Shown piece after piece: positions 7,355 through 12,778 of a stretch of 15,584 nt of DNA. Numbering within the stretch: position 1 is the stretch's first letter; the number at the start of each line of letters is the position of its first letter. Source of the DNA: Oscillospiraceae bacterium (GTDB lineage Bacteria > Bacillota > Clostridia > Oscillospirales > Oscillospiraceae); contig JAHHRQ010000040.1 of NCBI GenBank assembly GCA_020025715.1, forward strand, positions 1 to 15,584, given 5' to 3'. The position numbers were made by a program, and so were the translations under genes. Under the pieces are notes generated by a model. That model did no database searches. It was not told the origin of the DNA and was given only the letters and a program-made list of their open reading frames with translations.

Positions 7355-7708
7355 ATGCATGAAATAGGCATAGTTAGAAGTATGTGCAAGACTGTTTTGG
7401 ACTACGCAAAGGAAAATAACGTGCGGCATGTTGACGAAATAGTCTGCGAAATAGGTGAACTGTCCCTTGTAGTTCCGGAATACGTTGAAAAGCTCTACCC
7501 CGTAGTTGCAGAAGAAACGCCCTTAAAGGACACAAAGCTCATTATTGAGATGGTGCCCGGTATGGCGGAGTGCGATGAGTGCGATGAGATATTCAACGTT
7601 ATCGAGCACGAGGGCTACTGCCCCAACTGCGGCAGCTTTGAAAAAACAGTTCTGACAGGACTTGATTTCAATATTAAAGAAATTCATGTTCTGGAACCGG
7701 AAGAATAA
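7355..7708 (+). CDS. hypA: HypA-type nickel metallochaperone / hydrogenase maturation factor
   Basis: A 117-residue HypA homologue of normal family length. It starts MHE, whose N-terminal amine and His2 bind Ni(II) in HypA, and has the two zinc-site pairs C73-x2-C76 (CDEC) and C89-x2-C92 (CPNC). The characterised family role is delivering nickel to [NiFe]-hydrogenase (with HypB). No hypB, other hyp gene or hydrogenase subunit is in the window. It sits 14 bp after redox fusion copy 1 with its own GGTGA ribosome-binding site (7344-7348), so the two are almost surely co-transcribed. It may serve a nickel enzyme elsewhere, or support a metal site linked to the fusion protein; the latter is speculation. 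Two hairpin terminators follow. Confidence 0.9.
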   Translation: MHEIGIVRSMCKTVLDYAKENNVRHVDEIVCEIGELSLVVPEYVEKLYPVVAEETPLKDTKLIIEMVPGMAECDECDEIFNVIEHEGYCPNCGSFEKTVLTGLDFNIKEIHVLEPEE

Positions 7709-7711
7709 ATG

Positions 7712-7749
7712 CAATAAGCAGAGGCGTTTTTCGTCTCTGCTTATTGTTT
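7712..7749 (+). terminator. Hairpin after hypA (first of two)
   Basis: A 15-bp stem CAATAAGCAGAGGCG (7712-7726) / 7732-7746 with a TTTTT loop, starting 4 nt after the hypA stop and followed by a short TTTA. One pair (7724-7734) is G-U in the + transcript but C-A on the other strand, so it is built to fold in the hypA direction. The T-run is weak, so it may mainly protect the 3' end. Confidence 0.7.
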
Positions 7750-7780
7750 AAACCCTTATTTATATTTAAACTTTTCATGT

Positions 7781-7812
7781 TGCGGGGGTGCTTTAAGCGC
7801 CCCCGCATTTTT
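7781..7812 (+). terminator. Second terminator after hypA
   Basis: A GC-rich 12-bp stem TGCGGGGGTGCT (7781-7792) / AGCGCCCCCGCA (7796-7807), loop TTA, then TTTTT (7808-7812). The single wobble pair (7789-7799) is G-U only on the + strand and the T-run is only on the + side, so it is a + strand terminator for the copy 1-hypA unit. Confidence 0.85.
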
Positions 7813-7849
7813 ATATTCTTGCTGTAAATTTCACACAGATTATCTTTTA

Positions 7850-9469
7850 TCAGCAATCAGATTTTTTCTTTTTTCCGACAATTACCGCTGCGGCCGCTCC
7901 GGACACTGCAAGCAGGCTGCTCCACAGTATCGCGTTGCTTTCATCTCCGGTCTTAGGCTTTGGGTCTTTAGATATCTTTTCAGTTTTAACTGCACCGCAA
8001 TCCTTGCATGTATATGTCATAACGCCCTTCTCTTTATCGGTGGGCTGCTTAGTTACCACACCTCCGTCCCAGTTATGAGGCGCTTTCTCAGAGTCGTTGC
8101 ATACTTCACAGCTGCGCTCGTGAGTTTTTCCGTTGCCGCTGTCTTTCCATTCTCCGAACTTATGGCCAAGGGCAGGGATTTCCTCTCCCTTTTTTATAAC
8201 TTCGCTGCATACAGTACACACCTCATCACCTGTGTATCCGGTCTCGGTGCATGCAGCATCTTTTCGGCCTTTAAGTTCCGTCTTATGTCCGGCTGGAATT
8301 ACCTCACCTTTCTTTATAACTTCGTTGCAGACTGTGCAAACTTCGTCTCCTGAGTACCCGTCCTCTGTACAGGTGGCTTCTTTTTTATTCAGGATTTCGG
8401 TCTTATGACCCAGTGCCGGTATTTCTTCACCTTTTTTTACGGTCATACCGCAGACAGTGCAGATTTCATCTCCGCTAAAGCCGGTTTCTGTGCAGGTAGG
8501 CTCTTTTTTGTCTTTAAGCTCTGTGTTTTCATGGGCACATTTTTCTACCTCAACAACACTTATTTCAGGGTTGTGAGTATAGCTGTCACATTCCACCGTA
8601 TACTCTTTCTCGGTATCAAGCAAGTAACCCATACTCTTCAGCTTCTCAGCAGCCTCGCTCATATCCAAAGTTACAGGCACATAACTGTTCAAGTAGGAAG
8701 AACATTGTACATCGGTTTTATATACTTCCACTCCGTCACAAACAAAACTGACGGGCTGAACGTGCATTGGGGTTATTGTACCATGGTCTACATCAACAAA
8801 AATGTTAATATCCTTTGGTTCGCATCCGTTTTCCCCTACTTTCACTGTGAAAGGCTGTTTGTCAACGGCTCCCACTTTCCCCGCATAAATTCTGTAACCA
8901 TTATAATTCTTCGTAACATAACTTTTAATATAGTTGTGGCTGAATGCATTTTCAGTATATGTACCATACATTTGAGAGGTATGCATGGGTATTTGACCTA
9001 TTTCTTCTCCTGTATTTTTGAATATAAGGTGGATAGTATAGGAACAGTCCTCCTCGGTAAGGGGAGTTACAGGCACCTCAAGTGCCACAGTCTCTCCGGC
9101 TTCGCATTGTTCTTTTGTGGGACTGAAGCTCAAAGTTCCGGGTTTTGCAGTTTTTATCAAAGCATTAGTTGAGTTCCAGGGAGTGCCAGTAATTTTAAAT
9201 CCTCCAAGGGTTTCATCAGTCGATTTATCGTAAGAGGATTCACCATTTACATGCATCACCCAGCCGCTGTTATACTCATTTACTTCTTCCAACTGCCATG
9301 TGATGTCGGCAGTCTTTCCAAACGGTACTTCTAAAGTATATGAATTAACCTTTACCATGCATGAGCCGGTATACGGCTCTTCATCTGCAAAGGCAGTAAT
9401 CGACATAAGTGCCATTATCATCACGAAAGTTAAAAGCAAACCTAATAATTTTACAGATTTTCTTTGCAT
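7850..9469 (-). CDS. Wall-anchored surface protein with three Cys-rich repeats and a PKTGD sorting signal
   Basis: A 539-residue exported protein. Residues 1-28 are a Sec signal peptide (hydrophobic core, ending ITAFA before DEEPYTG). Residues about 30-310 are an unrecognised, beta-rich extracellular region. Three repeats of about 41-45 residues occupy 311-436, each with the pattern CTExG[FY]xGDE[IV]CTVC...KKGExIPAxGHK. A related degenerate unit follows (SCEVC, HNWDGG, CKDC, to about 500). The C-terminus is a cell-wall sorting signal: PKTGD (505-509), a hydrophobic stretch (about 513-532) and KKKK, so a sortase should anchor it to peptidoglycan; no sortase gene is in the window. AGGAG lies a few nt before the ATG at 9469. 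The CxxC pairs and GH motifs could bind metal or form disulfides; function is unknown. Confidence 0.8.
   Translation of the reverse strand: MQRKSVKLLGLLLTFVMIMALMSITAFADEEPYTGSCMVKVNSYTLEVPFGKTADITWQLEEVNEYNSGWVMHVNGESSYDKSTDETLGGFKITGTPWNSTNALIKTAKPGTLSFSPTKEQCEAGETVALEVPVTPLTEEDCSYTIHLIFKNTGEEIGQIPMHTSQMYGTYTENAFSHNYIKSYVTKNYNGYRIYAGKVGAVDKQPFTVKVGENGCEPKDINIFVDVDHGTITPMHVQPVSFVCDGVEVYKTDVQCSSYLNSYVPVTLDMSEAAEKLKSMGYLLDTEKEYTVECDSYTHNPEISVVEVEKCAHENTELKDKKEPTCTETGFSGDEICTVCGMTVKKGEEIPALGHKTEILNKKEATCTEDGYSGDEVCTVCNEVIKKGEVIPAGHKTELKGRKDAACTETGYTGDEVCTVCSEVIKKGEEIPALGHKFGEWKDSGNGKTHERSCEVCNDSEKAPHNWDGGVVTKQPTDKEKGVMTYTCKDCGAVKTEKISKDPKPKTGDESNAILWSSLLAVSGAAAAVIVGKKKKSDC
8162..8539 (-). repeat. 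Three tandem Cys-rich protein repeats
   Basis: Codes for residues 311-436 of the surface protein, in three units of about 41-45 codons. The DNA copies have drifted but share stretches encoding GDEVCTVC and KKGE-IPA. Array length may vary between strains. Confidence 0.75.
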
Positions 9470-9507
9470 GAGTAACTCCTTTTTAAGAATATAGATACCT
9501 TAATTTA

Positions 9508-9822
9508 TTATTTGGATTTTTTTGCCAAAGCATTTTTCACTGTGCCTCGGGGGTCTTTCACAAGAAGGATTATTACCCAAATTATAAGGCCTAAAGCCAC
9601 TACTGACAGACCGAGAAATGCGTCATTAAGCATATCCTCTGCGGCCGGAGTAAAATATTCTGCTTGTAATTCTGCATATTCAAATATAGCATCTACAAGC
9701 CACATCAAAGACGCGCCCCAATACATAAAGCACAGCGGAGCCAGACAAAGGCTGTTATCCTTCATGGTATACCACTTGTATGTGCATATAACTGCGGCAA
9801 AAACACATATCAGTAATGTCAT
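9508..9822 (-). CDS. Small three-helix membrane protein of unknown function
   Basis: 104 residues with three predicted transmembrane segments, about 2-15 (LLICVFAAVICTY), 26-50 (LAPLCFMYWGASLMWLVDAIFEY) and 69-88 (FLGLSVVALGLIIWVIILLV), and a basic tail (KNALAKKSK). GGAGGT (9831-9836 region) precedes the ATG. It lies 17 nt after the next membrane-protein gene and 38 nt before the surface-protein gene, all on the same strand, so the three may be one operon. I do not recognise the family. Confidence 0.7.
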   Translation of the reverse strand: MTLLICVFAAVICTYKWYTMKDNSLCLAPLCFMYWGASLMWLVDAIFEYAELQAEYFTPAAEDMLNDAFLGLSVVALGLIIWVIILLVKDPRGTVKNALAKKSK

Positions 9823-9839
9823 TTTTCCAACCTCCGAAC

Positions 9840-10250
9840 TTATGCAGCCTCAGGTACAGGCTCTTTTTCCGGTCTTTTTAATATTGCACTTGCCGTGGCC
9901 ATAATAACGCCCCACACTGCTGTTACAAGACAGGCCATAGTTACGCCAACCGTTGCCATCTCGTGCAGCATTTCGGCTTTATCGTTCGGGTCCCCCATAG
10001 CCGTTAGGAACGGGAACCATGGCACAACCTCGCCGTGCCACACATGCTCGAATGCAAGCAGCACTACGCCTCCCCAAAGCAGATATGCAAGCAGCATTAG
10101 TCTGCGGCTCCACGGGTATGTTTTTTCACTGTTCAGTCTTTCTGCCGTGTGTCCAAGATTTTCTTCTCTCTTCTTCTCATGATGTTTTACGCCCTGTGCT
10201 ACCGCTGTAACTACCAACGCTTCAGCTGCACTGATTAAAAAACATGCCAT
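9840..10250 (-). CDS. Small membrane protein of unknown function (first of pair)
   Basis: 136 residues. An N-terminal hydrophobic segment (2-19) is followed by a charged, His-rich stretch (VKHHEKKREENLGH). Two further membrane segments follow: about 50-66 (LMLLAYLLWGGVVLLAF) and about 98-122 (TVGVTMACLVTAVWGVIMATASAIL). Between them is an acidic/aromatic loop, EHVWHGEVVPWFPF, whose His and Trp residues could be functional. AGGAGG (10259-10264) precedes the ATG. It is followed after 17 nt by the second small membrane protein, so they probably act together. No known family is recognised. Confidence 0.7.
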   Translation of the reverse strand: MACFLISAAEALVVTAVAQGVKHHEKKREENLGHTAERLNSEKTYPWSRRLMLLAYLLWGGVVLLAFEHVWHGEVVPWFPFLTAMGDPNDKAEMLHEMATVGVTMACLVTAVWGVIMATASAILKRPEKEPVPEAA

Positions 10251-10441
10251 GACTTTTCCTCCTGTTTAATGTATTTTCGGGTTTTGCCCTTGTGTATATT
10301 ACATCACGGTAAAATATCCTTTACAAGCCCCCTTGGGGGATAGTGCTCTACTACAAACTACCATAATTTGTTTAAAAATCTAAACTTTTACTATTTTATT
10401 ATTCAGATTTTAAGATGTCTCAAAGCTTTATACAATTTTAA

Positions 10442-10473
10442 AAGGCGGCTGAAAACAGCCGCCTTCTATTTTT
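10442..10473. terminator. Strong bidirectional terminator hairpin in a divergent region
   Basis: A perfect 10-bp stem AAGGCGGCTG (10442-10451) / CAGCCGCCTT (10456-10465) with an AAAA loop. The + side is followed by CTATTTTTT and the minus side by TTTTAAAATT, so it can terminate both ways. No recognised gene ends here on either strand. Confidence 0.8.
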
Positions 10474-10512
10474 TGATAGAAAAAATTTATCATTTTAATA
10501 TCGTTAATGTAT

Positions 10513-10541
10513 TTTACTTATCTTATTTTTTGCATTATTAT
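10513..10541 (+). promoter_or_regulatory. Probable promoter of the chrA pair
   Basis: -35 TTTACT (10513-10518, 4 of 6 consensus), 17-nt spacer, -10 TATTAT (10536-10541), about 34 bp before the first chrA start. It lies downstream of the hairpin at 10442-10465, so transcripts from it avoid that terminator. Confidence 0.5.
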
Positions 10542-10574
10542 ACAGTGGACAACTCAAGGAGGAATTCAGAGAAA

Positions 10575-11150
10575 ATGAAGAAAAAAGCAGACGCAAAGAC
10601 TCTTTGGAAGCTGTTTGCTTCCATGTTTATGCTCAGTTCATGCACTTTCGGCGGCGGTTTTGTTATAGTATCGCTGATGAAAAAGAAGTTTGTTGACGAA
10701 AAGCACTGGTTGGATGAAGACGAAATGCTTGACATTACAGCAATCACTCAGTCCGCTCCCGGCCCTCTGCCGGTAAATGCTTCTGTCATCATAGGTTATC
10801 GTATGAGCGGTATTTTAGGTTCCGTTATTGCAGTTCTGGGAACTATTCTGCCCCCTATGATAATCATTTCCTTAATCAGTCTCTGCTATGAGCAGTTCCG
10901 CACAAATGAGATTATTGCAACAGCTCTGCGGGTTACAAGAGCCGGCGTGGCTGCTGTAATCATAGATGTCACATTAAATCTTGCAGGCAAAGTTCTAAAG
11001 CTCAAACGCTTCATGTATACCGCTATGATGGTTGTATGTTTCGTTCTGGTTGCAGTATTCAAGGTAAGCGCAATGGCAATTATCCTTACCTGCCTTGCAA
11101 TCGGTATTCTTGATGCAGTAATCACCTGCAAAAAGGAGGCTAAAGCATGA
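10575..11150 (+). CDS. Chromate transporter half-protein (ChrA family), first subunit
   Basis: A 191-residue integral membrane protein of the short-chain ChrA (CHR) family. It shows the N-terminal CTFGGGFV motif (23-30), a cytoplasmic basic segment (MKKKFVDEKHW) and the conserved QSAPGPLPVN (59-68), followed by about five hydrophobic segments. Full-length ChrA has two such halves; in short-chain systems two genes encode antiparallel halves that are thought to form one transporter. The substrate in anaerobes is uncertain; chromate or sulfate-like anion transport is inferred from the family. The ATG at 10575 is chosen because AAGGAGGAA (10556-10564) lies 10 nt upstream; the longer open frame upstream is AT-rich non-coding sequence. 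Its stop overlaps the next start (ATGA). Confidence 0.88.
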   Translation: MKKKADAKTLWKLFASMFMLSSCTFGGGFVIVSLMKKKFVDEKHWLDEDEMLDITAITQSAPGPLPVNASVIIGYRMSGILGSVIAVLGTILPPMIIISLISLCYEQFRTNEIIATALRVTRAGVAAVIIDVTLNLAGKVLKLKRFMYTAMMVVCFVLVAVFKVSAMAIILTCLAIGILDAVITCKKEAKA

Positions 11151-11701
11151 TCTGGAAACTGTTTTTTGCTTTCATTCAGGTCGGAATGTTCAGCGTAGGC
11201 GGCGGTTATGCGGCTATCCCCCTTATTCAGGAGCAGATAGTTAATATCTATAAGCTTATGACCTTAGAGCAGTTCAGTGACCTTGTAACCATAGCCGAAA
11301 TGACCCCCGGCCCTATTTCCATAAACTCATCTACCTTCGTAGGTATGCAGCTTAGCGGAATTCCCGGTGTTCTCATCTGCACTCTGGGCTGTATTATCCC
11401 TTCATTTATCATCTGCCTGACACTTGCACATATATATTATAAGTACAGGGATCTGGGCAGCCTCCAGACCGTGCTTGCTTCATTAAGACCCGCAGTTGTC
11501 TCTCTTATCGGCTCTGCCGGACTTTCCATTCTGCTTATCGGTATTTTTAAAGGCGGAATAATTTCAATGCATAACCTTAACTACGTTGAAACAGGTCTCT
11601 TTGCAGTCTGCCTGTTCCTGCTTAGAAAATACAAGGCCAATCCTATTGCAATTATTTTAGGTAGCGGTGTTGTAGGAACACTCATCTATATGTTCATTTA
11701 A
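11147..11701 (+). CDS. Chromate transporter half-protein (ChrA family), second subunit
   Basis: A 184-residue partner half. It has the family motif FSVGGGYAAIP (15-25), MTLEQFSDLVTIAEMTPGPISIN (38-60, with TPGP at 53-56 replacing APGP) and several hydrophobic helices. It overlaps the first half by 4 bp (ATGA), with AAAAGGAGG (11131-11139) inside the upstream gene, so translation is likely coupled. Its last 45 bp overlap the 3' end of the convergent lysR gene. No terminator directly follows the stop; the best one lies about 90 nt further on, inside lysR. Confidence 0.88.
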   Translation: MIWKLFFAFIQVGMFSVGGGYAAIPLIQEQIVNIYKLMTLEQFSDLVTIAEMTPGPISINSSTFVGMQLSGIPGVLICTLGCIIPSFIICLTLAHIYYKYRDLGSLQTVLASLRPAVVSLIGSAGLSILLIGIFKGGIISMHNLNYVETGLFAVCLFLLRKYKANPIAIILGSGVVGTLIYMFI

Positions 11702-12559
11702 TACCTTCATAAATGCCTTCATTGCCGGGGAAATGTATTTGTTTTTGTGGTAAATAAGCCGAATTGAGCGTTTAATTCTCATATCATCTAAAGGAAGTAT
11801 TGCTAATACTTCCTTTTTTATTTCCTCTTCAATCATCATCCTTGAAAGGGCCGCAATGCTGTCCGTATACAGCAAAGCCTGTTTTATTGCGTCAACACTG
11901 CTGCATGCGTAGTTTGAGGGCAGCTTAATGCCCATTTTCTGCATGTGCAGCTCCAGCTGGTTTCGCTTGCTGCTGCCGTCCTCACGGGTTATGAAATGGT
12001 ACTTTTCCAAGTCCTCACAGGTGATATTCTGCTGACTTAGCAGGGGGTGTTTTGCTGAAACTGCAAGTACCAGTTCATCTGCCATAACGTCCTTAATAAT
12101 AAGATTCGGGTTATCTACATAACCTTCTACCAGCGCCAGATCCAGCTCATAGTCATTCACAAGCTGCTCAATTTTACTGGTATTATTTATGGTCACATCA
12201 TAGGAAACCGGCAAATTTTCCTGAGTAAGGCGCTTTATAAGCGGCGGAATAATACATGAGCCCACACTTACAGAGCCGCCTATGCGGATATGGTTTGTCT
12301 GGCTGTGAATATTGATGTCATCCTCCATATGGTGAAACAGTTCCAGAATATGCAGCGCATGTTCAAGCATAGTCTCCCCTATGGGAGTGAGATAAAGCCG
12401 GTGGTTAATTCTTTCAAAAAGGATTATATTGTAATATTTCTCTAAATCGGAAATTATTTTAGAAACGGAGGGCTGAGAAAGGTTTAATTTCTCCGCCGCC
12501 GCATGCATGGTTTTCTCCTGACACACAGCCACGAAAACCTCTAAATGATGCAAAGTCAT
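11657..12559 (-). CDS. LysR-type transcriptional regulator
   Basis: A 300-residue LTTR. The N-terminal helix-turn-helix is clear (LEVFVAVCQEKTMHAAAEKL, then NLSQPSVSKIISDLEKYY, residues 6-43, with TPIGETML at 58-65), followed by a linker helix and a periplasmic-binding-like effector domain. The ATG at 12559 is chosen because GGAGGT (12565-12570) sits 5 nt upstream and LTTRs begin just before LEVF; the longer frame reaching 12631 runs into the promoter. It is divergent from redox fusion copy 2 and convergent with chrA. LTTRs usually control the divergent gene, so copy 2 is the likeliest target, with chrA second. Its effector is unknown; the helix-turn-helix is intact. Confidence 0.93.
   Translation of the reverse strand: MTLHHLEVFVAVCQEKTMHAAAEKLNLSQPSVSKIISDLEKYYNIILFERINHRLYLTPIGETMLEHALHILELFHHMEDDINIHSQTNHIRIGGSVSVGSCIIPPLIKRLTQENLPVSYDVTINNTSKIEQLVNDYELDLALVEGYVDNPNLIIKDVMADELVLAVSAKHPLLSQQNITCEDLEKYHFITREDGSSKRNQLELHMQKMGIKLPSNYACSSVDAIKQALLYTDSIAALSRMMIEEEIKKEVLAILPLDDMRIKRSIRLIYHKNKYISPAMKAFMKVLNEHIDECSYNTAT
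11790..11819 (+). terminator. chrA terminator embedded in the lysR coding sequence
   Basis: AAAGGAAGTATT (11790-11801), loop GCT, AATACTTCCTTT (11805-11816), then TTT: a perfect 12-bp stem with a six-T run (11814-11819) on the + strand. Read on the minus strand there is no T-run after it, so it should stop chrA transcripts but not lysR. In lysR it encodes KKEVLAILPL, so the codons serve both functions. Confidence 0.75.
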
Positions 12560-12602
12560 ATAGTACCTCCTGCCGGTCACAGTAAGTTCAAGTATGCTTA
12601 AT

Positions 12603-12631
12603 TTTATATCACAAAGCCGCCCGCTTTTCAA
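12603..12631 (-). promoter_or_regulatory. Promoter of lysR
   Basis: On the minus strand: -35 TTGAAA (12626-12631), 17-nt spacer, extended -10 TGATATAAA (-10 at 12603-12608), about 44 bp before the lysR start codon. Its segment TTTGTGATATAA (12604-12615) is identical to the -10 region of the divergent copy 2 promoter. Confidence 0.7.
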
Positions 12632-12704
12632 TTCCCTAAAAGCTCATCCCTGCCAATTTAAAATATACGCTGAAAATAATAGTTTTTAATGTTTTTTTAT
12701 TTGA

Positions 12705-12733
12705 TTGCTTATCAGAAACGTTTGTGATATAAT
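12705..12733 (+). promoter_or_regulatory. Promoter of redox fusion copy 2 with palindromic spacer
   Basis: -35 TTGCTT (12705-12710), 17-nt spacer, extended -10 TGATATAAT (-10 at 12728-12733, perfect TATAAT). The spacer is an 18-bp near-perfect palindrome ATCAGAAACGTTTGTGAT (12711-12728, one mismatched pair, 20 bp with outer T/A) centred on AAACGTTT, a likely operator lying between the two promoter boxes. Confidence 0.8.
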
Positions 12734-12742
12734 TAACATATC

Positions 12743-12758
12743 TCAATACAGGTATTGA
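12743..12758. promoter_or_regulatory. Perfect palindrome at the start of the copy 2 leader
   Basis: TCAATAC-AG-GTATTGA (12743-12758), 7-bp arms, a few bases after the predicted start site. It could be a regulator binding site (ATAC..GTAT is LTTR-like) or a weak 5' hairpin. Copy 1 has a looser inverted repeat at the same place (4614-4639). Confidence 0.6.
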
Positions 12759-12764
12759 TTTTTA

Positions 12765-12771
12765 GGGGGGG
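12765..12771 (+). promoter_or_regulatory. Unusual poly-G ribosome-binding site of copy 2
   Basis: AGGGGGGG (seven G at 12765-12771), 7 nt before the ATG at 12779, in place of AGGAGG. Copy 1 has GAGGGGG. It decides the start: the in-frame TTG at 12755 lies inside the upstream palindrome. The G-run may be length-variable. Confidence 0.6.
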
Positions 12772-12778
12772 AATCAAT

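Larger units (their letters stand above)
10251..10574. other. Divergent intergenic region with palindromes, a central terminator and the chrA promoter
   Basis: About 324 bp without a convincing gene, between the minus-strand membrane genes and the + strand chrA pair. It holds an inverted repeat GTAAA/TTTAC (10309-10324), CCCCC-TT-GGGGG (10328-10339), AAAATCT/AGATTTT (10375-10381 with 10405-10411), a strong terminator hairpin (10442-10473) and a chrA promoter (10513-10541). A weak minus-strand promoter, TTGTAA-19-TAATAT, overlaps the first repeat. The stretch 10340-10440 is AT-rich and otherwise featureless. Confidence 0.55.

Noticed and set aside
8162..8539. Regular repeats considered as a CRISPR array
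   Set aside because: They are diverged protein-coding repeats of about 130 bp in one frame, not short identical repeats with unique spacers.
8405..9172. + strand open frame of 255 codons opposite the surface protein
   Set aside because: Antisense shadow of a gene with signal peptide, repeats and sorting signal.
10368..10574. N-terminal extension of the first chrA half
   Set aside because: AT-rich, contains the terminator and promoter, no homology to ChrA; the real start follows AAGGAGGAA at 10556.
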